A DNA stretch of 64,000 nucleotides from Dictyobacter formicarum (lineage in GTDB: Bacteria; Chloroflexota; Ktedonobacteria; Ktedonobacterales; Ktedonobacteraceae). The stretch spans positions 310,001 to 374,000 of the forward strand of contig NZ_BNJJ01000002.1 of the NCBI RefSeq assembly GCF_016587435.1, written 5' to 3'. The first letter of the stretch is position 1. Each line of letters starts with the position of its first letter. Position numbers and translations under genes: made by a program. The notes beneath the pieces were generated by a model. It made no database searches. It saw only the letters and a list, made by a program, of their open reading frames with translations, and had not been told where the DNA came from. Shown piece after piece: positions 34,639 to 43,520 of this stretch.

Positions 34639-35658
34639 ATGAAACATATTCTTAGTTTGGGTGAACTTCTCATCGATCTCATCCCAATAAAACAAGTACG
34701 ACTGGGTGAGGCTTGTTATGCTCCTCATGCCGGAGGCGCAACAGCTAATGTCGCAGTCGCTATTGCACGTCTGGGTGGATCTGTGAGATTTATAGGGGCG
34801 TTTTCTGAAGATCAGTTCGGCCAACTATTGATGCAGGCACTCATCGATAATAATGTTGATGTCCGCTATACTCATTTAGCCAGAACCACGCTCACGACTG
34901 TAGCACTGGTGACTTTACATCCTGATGGGCAAAGACATTTCACCTTCTTTCGTGAGCAGACTGCCGATAGTCAGTTACGTGTGGAGGATCTCAATTGGGA
35001 TGCCTGGAACGATGTCGCAGTTTGTCATGTGGGTGGTGTCTTACTTTCTACCGAGCCAGGACGATCAGCAACTCTTGCTGCAATTGAGCATACACATCAG
35101 GCTGGGTCTATCGTGTCATTTGATGCCAACATTCGTCCAGCACTTTGGGATTCTCCCTCCACGATACACAACATTATGACAAAAGTTGTTGAGCAGGTCG
35201 ATATCCTCAAACTGAGTATAGAAGAGGCTGAATTTCTCATAGAGGAGAAAGAGCATTTTGCAACAGATACATTAGAGCCAAGCGAACTGAAGAGATTAGG
35301 AGATGCGCTCCTGGAGAAAGGGCCTCGCTTTGTCATCATCACACGTGGTCCTCGTGGTGCTTTGTTGCTCACCCATAAACACCAGATAGAGGTACCTGCG
35401 ATGCTGGTTCGTCCGGTAGATACCACAGGAGCAGGTGATGCGTTTATGGGTACGATTTTGTACCAGCTTGTTCAGCAAGGTATGAGCACACCGGCTGAAC
35501 TGCTCACGCTTTCAGAGCGTGATATCCGTAATCTAGGCACACTTGCGAATCACGTAGCGGGGCTTAGCTGTACCCGATATGGTGGCATCTCATCGTTCCC
35601 TTACATGCATGAAGTTCGCAGTGTGATGGCTTCAATACAATTGGGCGACCAGGGGTAA
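34639..35658 (+). CDS. PfkB-family sugar kinase (fructokinase-like)
   Basis: The 339-residue protein starts ILSLGELLIDLIP, has the family-1 signature GGATANVAVAIARLGG and the C-terminal signature DTTGAGDAFMGTILY with the catalytic Asp. PfkB kinases phosphorylate fructose, ribose, KDG or related sugars using ATP. Sequence style (GELLIDLIP, HPDGQRHFTFFR) is closest to fructokinases. It is immediately upstream of a ribose/xylose-type ABC transporter, so it probably phosphorylates the imported sugar. The start has no strong ribosome site. Confidence 0.87.
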   Translation: MKHILSLGELLIDLIPIKQVRLGEACYAPHAGGATANVAVAIARLGGSVRFIGAFSEDQFGQLLMQALIDNNVDVRYTHLARTTLTTVALVTLHPDGQRHFTFFREQTADSQLRVEDLNWDAWNDVAVCHVGGVLLSTEPGRSATLAAIEHTHQAGSIVSFDANIRPALWDSPSTIHNIMTKVVEQVDILKLSIEEAEFLIEEKEHFATDTLEPSELKRLGDALLEKGPRFVIITRGPRGALLLTHKHQIEVPAMLVRPVDTTGAGDAFMGTILYQLVQQGMSTPAELLTLSERDIRNLGTLANHVAGLSCTRYGGISSFPYMHEVRSVMASIQLGDQG

Positions 35659-35672
35659 TGTGTATCATGTGA

Positions 35673-35750
35673 TCAGAGCAGCAGCGAGGGTTGCCTGTTT
35701 ATCTGCACTACTCGTTGCGCGCACTGCTCTTCGTAGGGATTATTTTTCAT
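35673..35750 (-). CDS. Possible 25-residue peptide
   Basis: An ATG at 35748-35750 follows AAGGAG with a seven-base spacing and opens a 25-codon frame (MKNNPYEEQCAQRVVQINRQ...). It lies antisense in the gap between the sugar kinase and the transporter gene. The ribosome site is better than that of many annotated genes here, but length and lack of known homology make this tentative; it could be the start of a decayed gene. Confidence 0.25.
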   Translation of the reverse strand: MKNNPYEEQCAQRVVQINRQPSLLL

Positions 35751-35832
35751 AACGATTCTCCTTGTATGTAGCTGTGATTTGGCAAACATAGAGTGAATAC
35801 AGATAGTCTTGACTACAGCAAAGGAGCAATGT

Positions 35833-36870
35833 ATGTCCAGGTTTTTTAAGACCCCCTTTACACTTTCTACCGTGGCTGCTATTTCTCTGGTGGCCTTCAT
35901 CATCGGTATTTTGATCTCTCGTCTGTTCGTTTCGACTACATTACAAGCGAGTGCTGCGAATGCTCCCGCTTCTAGCAAGCATGTAGACGTTATTGTTAAG
36001 GCGACCGACTCCCAGTTCTGGCAGGCTATGCTAGCAGGTTCTCAGACAGCAGGAAAGGATTGGGGGCTTCAGGTTGGCCTCTTCGGGGCTACTTCCGAAG
36101 CTGATGTCTCTGATCAGGCACGCTTGATTGAAAACTCGATTTCGCGTAATGTTGATGCCATCGTGCTTGCTCCGTCCTCTTCATATGCGCTTAACGGAGC
36201 AATTTCGCGGGCGCGCAGCAAGAATATTAAAGTTATTACAGTTGATACACGAGCAACTGTTCCTAGCGATGGTTTTATCGGCACCGATAATGTGAAAGCG
36301 GGTACTCAGGCTGCAGATAGACTTGGTGAACTTCTCCAGAAGAAAGGTATAAACTCTGGTGAAATACTCATCGAGTCGTCAGTCGCGGGTGTTCAATCAC
36401 TTACTGATCGCGATAATGGGTTCCAGAATCAATTGAAAGCGCGTTTCCCGGATCTGAAAGTTACTGCTCATCGTTATAATAACAATGATACAGCGACAGC
36501 GCTCTCCCAGACAAACGATGTGCTTTCCGTCAATTCTCGCCTCGTTGGAATCTTTGCTGATAACAACGTTTCTGCTAATGGTGTCGCGCAGTCCCTCCAG
36601 GAGAATAAAGCCAAGGATCGTATCGTAGCGGTTGGCTTTGATTCTGATCCTCAAGAGATAGATGCAGTTAAAAATGGCGCATTGAAGGCTATTGTGGTTC
36701 AAAACCCTTATTACTTTGGGTATCATGGGGTTGTCACTGCTGCTATGAGCGCTCAAGGAAGGTATGCTCCACCCAGTTTGGATCCGGGAGCAGTCCTGGT
36801 AGATTTGAGCAATATGAATACTCCTGAGGTTCAAAAGTTGTTGAAGCCTCCTGCCACGAAGGGGAAATAG
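35833..36870 (+). CDS. Sugar ABC transporter substrate-binding protein (RbsB-like)
   Basis: The 345-residue protein has an N-terminal TM/signal helix (about 11-31) and a periplasmic-binding-protein-I fold: VDVIVKATDSQFWQAMLAGS, IENSISRNVDAIVLAPSSS, then FIGTDNVKAGTQAADRL and IVAVGFDSDPQEIDAVKNG. These segments bind a monosaccharide between two lobes. No lipobox Cys follows the helix, so it is likely held by an uncleaved anchor or released. ATG 35833 is preferred because AAAGGAG lies seven bases upstream. The gene is followed after four bases by its ATPase and is part of the operon; specificity is not known. Confidence 0.88.
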   Translation: MSRFFKTPFTLSTVAAISLVAFIIGILISRLFVSTTLQASAANAPASSKHVDVIVKATDSQFWQAMLAGSQTAGKDWGLQVGLFGATSEADVSDQARLIENSISRNVDAIVLAPSSSYALNGAISRARSKNIKVITVDTRATVPSDGFIGTDNVKAGTQAADRLGELLQKKGINSGEILIESSVAGVQSLTDRDNGFQNQLKARFPDLKVTAHRYNNNDTATALSQTNDVLSVNSRLVGIFADNNVSANGVAQSLQENKAKDRIVAVGFDSDPQEIDAVKNGALKAIVVQNPYYFGYHGVVTAAMSAQGRYAPPSLDPGAVLVDLSNMNTPEVQKLLKPPATKGK

Positions 36871-36874
36871 GAAT

Positions 36875-38398
36875 ATGGCCATAGCAACGTCATCACCGCT
36901 TGTGCAACTACAACATGTTTCTAAGTCCTTTGGACCCGTTCAAGTGCTCAAAGATGTTTCTCTTGACATGCATCGAGGAGAGGTTCTTTGTCTGGCAGGA
37001 GAAAATGGGGCGGGCAAATCGACACTGATTAAAATCATGACAGGGGCTATCTCGCGTGATAGTGGTGAATACCTCATTGATGGGCAGAATATTGGTTCGC
37101 CAACACCTGCCCAGGCCAGGGAACTTGGAGTTGGTGTTGTCTATCAAGAATTGAGTTTACTGCCCGAAGTTTCCGTTGAGGAAAATCTGCTGATGGGACA
37201 CCTACCGACTTTCAATGGGATCGTTAACAGAAAGGAGCTGCGTGCACGTGCGGTCAGTATGCTTGAGCGTGTTGGATTAAACAGGGTTGATCCTGCTGCA
37301 TACATCTCCAATCTCCCCCTTGCTACGCGTCAGATGGTAGAGATTGCCAAAGTGCTGGGTGCCAATGCACGTATCGTCATTTTTGACGAGCCAACAACAG
37401 CGCTTTCCGATGAGGATGCACAGCACCTTTTGCGACTCATTCACTACATCAAGACCGAGGAAGGGGTTGCCATTCTCTACGTAACGCATCGCCTTGAAGA
37501 GATCTTTGAAATTGGTGATCGTATCACTGTATTGCGTGACGGACAATTCATTACGGCAGGCTCCACAAGCCAATTTACGCATGATACATTGATTAGCTCA
37601 ATGGTAGGACGCCAGATCGAGGCGCTTTACCCACAAAGAGAGCATAAGCAATTTGGGAAAACGTTATTATCGGTTCAGGGTCTCCGTTTACAGGATAGCC
37701 CTTATCCTATTAGTTTTGATGTTCATGCCGGAGAGATTGTTGGATTGGGAGGGCTGGTAGGTGCGGGTCGTACTGAAACAGTACGCGCGATTTTTGGTGC
37801 TGATCCTATTGACGCTGGAAAGGTGTACGTTGATGGAACTCTCCTTCGCCCAGGGTCTCCTGCTCAGGCAGTGAACGCCGGACTTGGCTTGCTTACTGAA
37901 GATCGTAAAGTGTTAGGCATCCTGGCGGACCTCTCACTCAGAGAAAATGTAACCATCGCGAATCTGGCGGCTGTTTCTAAGCTTGGCGTCATCTCACGCA
38001 AAAAAGAGGTTTCCTTGTTTCAACAACTGGTGCCTCGCTTACGCTTACGATACCACTCAAGTGAGCAGACCGTCTCATCGCTCTCTGGTGGAAATCAACA
38101 GAAGATATTGTTCAGTCGCTGGCTGGCAACCAGGGTGAAGGTCCTGCTACTGGACGAGCCAACGAAGGGCGTTGATGTTGGAGCCAAGGCAGATATCTAT
38201 CAAATTATTGGTGGTCTGGCCTCACAAGGCCTGGGAATTGTTGTAGTCTCGTCGTATTTGCCCGAATTGCTCGGAATCTGCGATCGGGCTGTAGTTCTAC
38301 ATGACTTTGGAGTAACTGGAGAAATACTGATAGAAAACGCGACAGAGGAAGCAGTGTTACACCTGGCAAGTAGCGCTCCCACTTCTACAAGTGCATAG
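36875..38398 (+). CDS. Sugar ABC transporter ATP-binding protein (RbsA-like, two domains)
   Basis: The 507-residue protein has two ABC domains. The first has Walker A GENGAGKST, signature region ISNLPLATRQMVEIAKVL and Walker B IVIFDEPTTALS. The second has the variant loop GLVGAGRTE in place of a normal Walker A, with LSGGNQQKILFSRWL and VLLLDEPTKGVDVG. This arrangement (one functional and one degenerate P-loop) is standard for RbsA/XylG-type transporters of pentoses and related sugars. The start lies four bases after the binding-protein stop, so translation is probably coupled. Confidence 0.93.
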   Translation: MAIATSSPLVQLQHVSKSFGPVQVLKDVSLDMHRGEVLCLAGENGAGKSTLIKIMTGAISRDSGEYLIDGQNIGSPTPAQARELGVGVVYQELSLLPEVSVEENLLMGHLPTFNGIVNRKELRARAVSMLERVGLNRVDPAAYISNLPLATRQMVEIAKVLGANARIVIFDEPTTALSDEDAQHLLRLIHYIKTEEGVAILYVTHRLEEIFEIGDRITVLRDGQFITAGSTSQFTHDTLISSMVGRQIEALYPQREHKQFGKTLLSVQGLRLQDSPYPISFDVHAGEIVGLGGLVGAGRTETVRAIFGADPIDAGKVYVDGTLLRPGSPAQAVNAGLGLLTEDRKVLGILADLSLRENVTIANLAAVSKLGVISRKKEVSLFQQLVPRLRLRYHSSEQTVSSLSGGNQQKILFSRWLATRVKVLLLDEPTKGVDVGAKADIYQIIGGLASQGLGIVVVSSYLPELLGICDRAVVLHDFGVTGEILIENATEEAVLHLASSAPTSTSA

Positions 38399-38415
38399 CA
38401 GAAAGGAGACAATTT

Positions 38416-39444
38416 ATGGCAGCTCCTGGTATTCCTCCCGCCTCGCAACAACCTATAACGACAAAGCAACAGCCACAGGCGGCAGAACAGCGAACCCCCA
38501 TCAGTCTGGGAAGGGAAAGCGGTGGCATCCTGGTCCTGCTGATCTTCATTGCGGCGCTTATTCTGACAACAAGCACGTTTCTCACCCTTACCAATCTCGA
38601 TAACCTGGTTCGACAAGTAGCAGTATTCGCGATTCTTTCAATTGGTCAGCTATTTGTTATCCTGACTGGTGGTATTGATCTGTCAGTGGGTTCTGTTCTT
38701 GGTTTAAGCGGAGGTGTGACAGCACTCCTTCTCGTTGCTAAAGTACCCATTCCGCTGGCTATCCTGGCAGGATTAGCTGTCGGATTGGTTGCGGGCTTGA
38801 TCAATGGTTTGCTCGTAGCACGTCTGAAACTTCCTCCATTTATCGCTACCCTGGGTATGCTTGGCGTTGCACGAGGACTGGTGCTCCTCTTAACTGGAGC
38901 CAAAACCGTTGCTCCCCTTCCTGATCGCTTCAATGCTATTGCGAATGGCTTTTTCCTTGGTTTACCCAGTCTATTCTGGATTCTCCTCCTGGCTGCCCTC
39001 GTATCCGCATTCGTACTTGAACGAACGGTTTTCGGGCGCTATGTTTATGCTGTTGGTTCTAATGCTGAATCTGCACGCCTTTCCGGTGTGCCAGTAAATA
39101 CTGTGCTTATTGTGGTGTATTGTATTAGTGGTTTACTGGCTGGATTGGCTGGCGTTCTTATGAGCTCACGTCTTGGGGCAGGTATTCCAACTGCCGGAAC
39201 TGGATATGAATTGCAGGCTATTGCCGGTGCTGTCATCGGTGGAGCGAGCCTCTCAGGCGCGAAAGGCCGGGTGAGTGGAGCCGTAATAGGTGCCCTTATT
39301 ATGGGTATGCTAGCAAATGGAGGTAACCTGCTTGCTATCGATCCATTCTACCTACAAATTGCTATCGGCTTACTAATCATTCTGGCAGTGTACTTTGATC
39401 ATCTGCAAGGGCGTGCCATTAGTTTTGCTCGTCGTCCAGCATAA
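38416..39444 (+). CDS. Sugar ABC transporter permease (RbsC-like)
   Basis: The 342-residue permease has about nine TM helices and the family's cytoplasmic motif FVILTGGIDLSVGSVLGLSG. GGASLSGAKGRVSGAVIGAL near the C-terminus is the conserved coupling segment that docks with the ATPase. The first 30 residues are a Gln/Pro-rich cytoplasmic tail, which is unusual but common in the suspected host group. AAAGGAG lies eight bases ahead of the ATG. It closes the sugar kinase/transport operon, with a terminator after it. The order kinase-binding protein-ATPase-permease suggests uptake followed by phosphorylation. Confidence 0.92.
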   Translation: MAAPGIPPASQQPITTKQQPQAAEQRTPISLGRESGGILVLLIFIAALILTTSTFLTLTNLDNLVRQVAVFAILSIGQLFVILTGGIDLSVGSVLGLSGGVTALLLVAKVPIPLAILAGLAVGLVAGLINGLLVARLKLPPFIATLGMLGVARGLVLLLTGAKTVAPLPDRFNAIANGFFLGLPSLFWILLLAALVSAFVLERTVFGRYVYAVGSNAESARLSGVPVNTVLIVVYCISGLLAGLAGVLMSSRLGAGIPTAGTGYELQAIAGAVIGGASLSGAKGRVSGAVIGALIMGMLANGGNLLAIDPFYLQIAIGLLIILAVYFDHLQGRAISFARRPA

Positions 39445-39492
39445 TTGGCATTTTGATTCTGTCCATGATTTTGTGTATCTTCTGCAACTTCT

Positions 39493-39530
39493 GTGCTTCT
39501 GTGCAGCAATGTCTCATTGCACAGAAGCAC
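39493..39530 (+). terminator. Terminator of the sugar transport operon
   Basis: Perfect 13-bp arms GTGCTTCTGTGCA/TGCACAGAAGCAC with a 12-base loop, 48 bases past the permease stop. Confidence 0.7.
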
Positions 39531-39651
39531 CATGAGATCTGCACGCTCAAGCATTTATTGACAAAGATGCTGTGCAGATGACAAACAAGTTTATTAACCA
39601 TCAAAGTCAGAGAGAGCAATGTCTTTCATCGTGTCAAAGTAGTACATACCC

Positions 39652-39687
39652 GGCGATGGATTTTTGTCTTACCTCTAATCCATCGCC
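39652..39687 (-). terminator. rtcB terminator
   Basis: Perfect 10-bp arms GGCGATGGAT/ATCCATCGCC around a T-rich loop, 11 bases beyond the rtcB stop. Confidence 0.65.
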
Positions 39688-39697
39688 ATCTAGTTTT

Positions 39698-41152
39698 CTA
39701 CCCTTTCACGACGATGATTGGCTTCAAACGTACGACGAGGCTGGCGAGGCCAGCGTTGTGCACAACATTGACGACTTGCTGTGCGTCCTTATAGGCCTGT
39801 GGGGCCTCTTCAGCCAGCAGGTTCTTGCTGTGCACCCGCACGGTGACACCTTTCTTCTCCAGCATTTCGATCAACTGTTTACTCCCCACCGCCTTCTTTG
39901 CGGCTGTACGGCTCAAGCGGCGGCCTGCGCCATGGCAGCAGGAGCCAAAGCTCTGCTCCATCGAACCGGGTGCGCCAACCAACATAAATGAATAGCGCCC
40001 CATATCGCCAGGGATGAGGACCGGTTGGCCCACTGCTCGGTACTTTTCTGGCACCGCTGGATGTCCTGCCGGAAAGGCGCGTGTGGCACCTTTGCGATGC
40101 ACGCAAACTCTCTTCATTTCACCATCGATCTCGTACTCCTCCATCTTGGCAATGTTATGGCAGACGTCATAAACCAGCGGCATATCTTTGGTGCGCGCTT
40201 TGCGGCCAAAGACACTGGCGAAGGCCTGGCGTACACCATGCATGAGCAGTTGACGATTGGCCCAGGCAAAGTTGGCTCCACAGGCCATAGCTCCCAGATA
40301 GGCCTGACCCTCCTCAGATTGCAGGGGCAGGCATGCCAGTTGCCGATCGACCAGATGAAAACCATATTTCTGCTGCTTTGACTCCGCCAGCTTGATATAG
40401 TCTTCCGCAATTTGATGTCCGAATCCTCGTGAACCACAGTGTATGGTCACTACAATCTGGCCCTTCTGAGCAAGTCCGAGTGCTGTAGCAGCTTTTTCAT
40501 CATAGATATGATCCACGACCTGCACTTCACAGAAATGGTTCCCTGAACCCAAACTGCCTAGCTGCTTCATACCACGCAAGATTGCCTGGCGACTAACCGC
40601 TTCGGGCCTGGCACCATGCAGGCAACCATTCTCTTCAGTGACTTCGAGATCAGCTGCAACACCATACCCTTCTTCTATTGCCCACCTCGCACCATGCGTC
40701 ATTACTTTGCGCATTTCTGCTTCATTTAGCAGGCGCATGCCGTCTCCACCTACTCCCGATGGCAGATTGCGATAAAGTTCATCGGCAAGTCGGTCAACGC
40801 TACCTTTAATTTGATCACGTAGCAGGTCGGTGGCCAGCAGGCGCACCCCACAGTTGATATCGAAGCCGATACCACCTGGAGAGACGACGCCGCTCTCGGC
40901 ATCGGTGGCTGCTACCCCACCGACAGGGAATCCATAACCCCAGTGGATGTCGGGCATACCCAGAGAATGCCCAACTATTCCTGGGAGCGTTGCCACATTG
41001 GCGACCTGCTGCAGGGCGTTGTCGTTAAGAATCATTTCTATCAGTTCGTTGTCCGCATAGACTATCCCTGATACATTCATTGCTTCACTATAACGCCTGG
41101 GGATGCGCCAGCGGTTATCATCAATACGCTCCAATGGAATTTTCTCGCCCAT
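39698..41152 (-). CDS. rtcB: RNA-splicing ligase RtcB
   Basis: The 484-residue enzyme joins RNA 2',3'-cyclic-phosphate and 5'-OH ends using GTP and Mn. Key residues are visible: metal-binding Asp and Cys in GGIGFDINCGVRLLATD, His ligands in SLGSGNHFCEVQVVD and IHCGSRGFGHQIAEDY, and the guanylylated His in CHGAGRRLSR. The N-terminal PGIVGHSLGMPDIHWGYGFP is typical. AGAGGA lies ahead of ATG 41152. Archease, its activator, is the second gene upstream on the same strand, with a decayed RNA ligase between them. It is full length. Confidence 0.95.
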   Translation of the reverse strand: MGEKIPLERIDDNRWRIPRRYSEAMNVSGIVYADNELIEMILNDNALQQVANVATLPGIVGHSLGMPDIHWGYGFPVGGVAATDAESGVVSPGGIGFDINCGVRLLATDLLRDQIKGSVDRLADELYRNLPSGVGGDGMRLLNEAEMRKVMTHGARWAIEEGYGVAADLEVTEENGCLHGARPEAVSRQAILRGMKQLGSLGSGNHFCEVQVVDHIYDEKAATALGLAQKGQIVVTIHCGSRGFGHQIAEDYIKLAESKQQKYGFHLVDRQLACLPLQSEEGQAYLGAMACGANFAWANRQLLMHGVRQAFASVFGRKARTKDMPLVYDVCHNIAKMEEYEIDGEMKRVCVHRKGATRAFPAGHPAVPEKYRAVGQPVLIPGDMGRYSFMLVGAPGSMEQSFGSCCHGAGRRLSRTAAKKAVGSKQLIEMLEKKGVTVRVHSKNLLAEEAPQAYKDAQQVVNVVHNAGLASLVVRLKPIIVVKG

Positions 41153-41249
41153 TCGTTTTCCTCTTTACTATAGAAACAGTGCGGTAGCATCCTGCTTTAA
41201 GATGCCTGAAGGTGAGGGCAACGTACCACCGCAGCTGTGTTTGTCCGCT

Positions 41250-41434
41250 TTACTGATCTGTGTAGTCGGTCTTTTCGCCAAACAGGTAGGTATCGCTTAC
41301 ATATTTTAGAACAACCCGGCCAATTTTAGGATTGGTCCGTTCAACCAGTGGTCGTAAGCCAGTTCTAATGCGTCAGCATTACTATGCGGGGTTATCTTTT
41401 CAATTACAGCAACTGGCACAATAAGTGTGCTCAT
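41250..41434 (-). pseudogene. Remnant of a DRB0094-type RNA ligase (both ends kept, middle deleted)
   Basis: On the minus strand an ATG at 41434, preceded by GAGAGGTG, starts the 24-residue block STLIVPVAVIEKITPHSN and ADALELA, the conserved N-terminus of the Deinococcus-type RNA ligase family (ATP-dependent, OB-fold start). Immediately after, in another frame, comes GLRPLVERTNPKIGRVVLKY, then VSDTYLFGEKTDYTDQ-stop at 41250. This reads like the end of the same family: motif V-type GL.RP followed by GRV.LK..S..YL. The internal ~300 residues, including the nucleotidyl-Lys motif, are missing. It sits between archease and rtcB. Confidence 0.6.
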
Positions 41435-41665
41435 AGGCGCACCTCTCTCTAATATTCTGCAGCATAAGTTGATTAGGAATCTCAAGAGCTTTTTTTATGC
41501 ATAGGAACATCAAAATCCCTATAATTTCAGGCACAGCGTTGCTCCACTAAAATGGCATAAGGTCATCACATGCCTTTCACAACGCATAGTGTGTCGATAA
41601 AAATGCGCGACATGCATAAAAGCCCGATGCAGCCATAGGGAAGAAATGAAAGAAACTCTTTGAAC

Positions 41666-42085
41666 CTATAAATCAAAGATGACTCGGGCCTGGTATCCGT
41701 CGTTGGTGCGGATGATGGAGGCTTCATGCCAAGTCACGGCTTTGATTGCGCTGCTCAAATCGTGGCGCTGACGATCATAGGGCTCTCCATCAGCTCGGCC
41801 TATCACTTGTGTTTCTGTGATGGCTTCTATTTCGAAGTGGCGAAAGAGGAGATATTCAGTATCGAATAAAAAAATCAGTTCGTTGAGCCAGGCGATGAGA
41901 AGCGAGATGGGGTCGTGCCCTTCAACGCTGATCTGGCGACTGGTCATAACACGTATTTGTTCTGGTGCGACCATCAAACTTTCCATCCCCTGTGCGGCGT
42001 GACAAAAAAGTTCTTCGATGGTTTTACCAAAGGCGTGTATGCCAATATCTGCGGTATGTTCGAATACTTCATAAGGCTTTCGCAT
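41666..42085 (-). CDS. Archease, activator of RtcB
   Basis: The 139-residue protein carries the archease metal motif near the N-terminus (FEHTADIGIHAFG) and the C-terminal segment LSSAIKAVTWHEASI, with a final conserved VIFDL that places an acidic residue at the metal site. Archease promotes guanylylation and turnover of RtcB. The start at ATG 42085 is adjacent to an in-frame GTG at 42088; neither has a strong ribosome site. Its position on the same strand upstream of rtcB matches the functional link. Confidence 0.92.
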   Translation of the reverse strand: MRKPYEVFEHTADIGIHAFGKTIEELFCHAAQGMESLMVAPEQIRVMTSRQISVEGHDPISLLIAWLNELIFLFDTEYLLFRHFEIEAITETQVIGRADGEPYDRQRHDLSSAIKAVTWHEASIIRTNDGYQARVIFDL

Positions 42086-42280
42086 CACTATCGTGCTGCC
42101 CGGGCATTACGCGCGTTACACGGCAGTTGGTATGTGCTGCTTTGATAGCTAAAATGATCTGGCCGCATAATTACCCTTCCTTTCTTATTGAAGTATTAAC
42201 ATCTTCATTTCATAGTAATCAATTATTTGTTATTTGTCAATACAGTAAAGGATCAATTTATGTTGCAATTACCTTTTTCT

Positions 42281-43072
42281 CTAAAAATTGGTTAACTGGT
42301 AGATAAAACCACTCCCACCCATATATATACCGCCATCCACATTAACACATTGCCCGTTGGCATACACAAAAGGTTGCGTCACATTCCTGGCTGGGCCGCC
42401 CGACATCATCTGGATAGGGGTATGTCCGTGTATAATCTGCTTTCCCCCGAAAATCGATAAGAAACGCTCGGCAAATTCTTTCCCTGTGTGAGGATAGCTG
42501 AAAACTTCGCGCATAGCAAATGCTTCAATCAGTTCTTCCCAGGCCAGGGTATTGCTGCTTTTCATTAATTTTTTGAAGGTTTCGTTGACTTCTGCAATTG
42601 AATGGCCATAACGTGTATAGAAGGTTGCGTCTGCATGAATCAGCAGGATATTTCCGACCAGGGCCATAGCTGGACGATCTGTGAGCCATGTGAGATGGAC
42701 CTGTGTGAGCCCTATCAGGTCGGATTTCTTTCCTCCATTGTGACGCCATTTCGTAATAAAGCTGTTGCTCAATTCTGTTGAACGCCAGCCAAAGTAATAG
42801 GCAGCCAGCAGCAACAGTTCGTGATTCCCAAGCAGGCAATCAACATGGCCGCTCATTTCCTGCGCTTCTTGCTGTAATTGAATCACAAAGTCTAATACGC
42901 CGATGCTGTCTGGTCCTCGGTCAACCAGATCCCCCATAAACCATAAGGACGCTTCGCCGCCCGTCCAATGATGATCCTTATTGATCAGATGCGCTTCCTG
43001 CAAGATTCTATGCAAGGCAGGCAGGTGTCCATGGATGTCGCCCATGACATATACCGGAGCTTCTACTTGCAT
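42281..43072 (-). CDS. Metallophosphoesterase (PPP-type serine/threonine phosphatase)
   Basis: The 263-residue protein has the phosphoesterase motifs in order: MGDIHGHLPAL, FMGDLVDRGPDS, LLGNHELLLL and IIHGHTPIQ, which ligate two metal ions. These enzymes dephosphorylate proteins or Ap4A-like nucleotides. The spacing resembles bacterial PrpA/ApaH-like members of the PPP family. It lies upstream of archease on the same strand after a 190-base gap. A link to RNA-end processing is conceivable but not supported by sequence alone. The start is ATG 43072, with GGAATGCC before it. Confidence 0.88.
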   Translation of the reverse strand: MQVEAPVYVMGDIHGHLPALHRILQEAHLINKDHHWTGGEASLWFMGDLVDRGPDSIGVLDFVIQLQQEAQEMSGHVDCLLGNHELLLLAAYYFGWRSTELSNSFITKWRHNGGKKSDLIGLTQVHLTWLTDRPAMALVGNILLIHADATFYTRYGHSIAEVNETFKKLMKSSNTLAWEELIEAFAMREVFSYPHTGKEFAERFLSIFGGKQIIHGHTPIQMMSGGPARNVTQPFVYANGQCVNVDGGIYMGGSGFIYQLTNF

Positions 43073-43260
43073 CTGGCATTCCTTCTACGCTTGCTCAGAC
43101 CAAAACAATTCCACAATATACTGTCATGAAACATATATCTTTTCATGGCTTCAGAATTCTTTCTGCTCTAGCCCCTTCTTTTCCAGACTATTTCGTTGTA
43201 GGACATAATATTGTATCATTCTTCTTGTATATTTATCATCTCTCAGAATTCTGAAGTCCA

Positions 43261-43316
43261 TCACCATGGGAAACCAGGTGCCCCCCGTACAGGCGGGTAC
43301 ATACACACCCGAGCCC
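43261..43316. repeat. Conserved-looking flank of the palindromic element
   Basis: A GC-rich stretch beginning CACCATGGGAAACCAGGTGC and continuing with CCCCCGTACAGGCGGG abuts the hairpin at 43317. On the minus strand it would read through to a proline/arginine-rich short frame, which I do not believe is coding. It is probably part of a dispersed composite repeat; this needs genome comparison. Confidence 0.35.
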
Positions 43317-43375
43317 TTTTTATTCGTTGGTGCAGTATGAGCGCAAAGCGCTCATACTGCACCAACGAATAAAAA
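43317..43375. repeat. Perfect 28-bp palindrome (hairpin family member A)
   Basis: Arms at 43317-43344 and 43348-43375 are perfect with an AAA loop. The core design is GTTGGTGCA, seven bases, GCGC, loop, GCGC, seven bases, TGCACCAAC. The same design recurs at 48956-49011 with different inner bases that still pair. Confidence 0.85.
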
Positions 43376-43441
43376 CCCTTTGAGCGCCGAAGGCGCGTAG
43401 CGTCAGGAGCCGAAGGCGCGAACCCTATGGATCTCAGTGTG
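43376..43441. repeat. GCGCCGAAGGCGC repeat pair next to the palindrome
   Basis: The self-complementary GCGCCGAAGGCGC and a second partial copy AGCCGAAGGCGCG lie 20 bases apart. Small GC-rich hairpins of this type often flank dispersed repeats. Confidence 0.5.
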
Positions 43442-43504
43442 ATAAAAACACAGCGGGCAAGAGGTGACTGAAAAGTAGTCACCTCTTGCCCGCTGTGTTT
43501 TTAT
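43442..43504 (-). terminator. Terminator of the cystathionine beta-synthase gene
   Basis: Perfect 28-bp arms (43442-43469, 43477-43504; core CAGCGGGCAAGAGGTGACT), with A/T at the base and a 7-base loop, 17 bases past the stop. Confidence 0.85.
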
Positions 43505-43520
43505 TGGACTTTAGTCTTTA

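Noticed and set aside
41103..41309. Plus-strand frame of 68 codons across the rtcB start
   Set aside because: Antisense to rtcB and the RNA ligase remnant; no ribosome site.
43261..43482. Frame of 73 codons running through the palindromic repeats
   Set aside because: It consists of hairpin arms and GC-rich repeat sequence; composition is that of a repeat and not of a protein.
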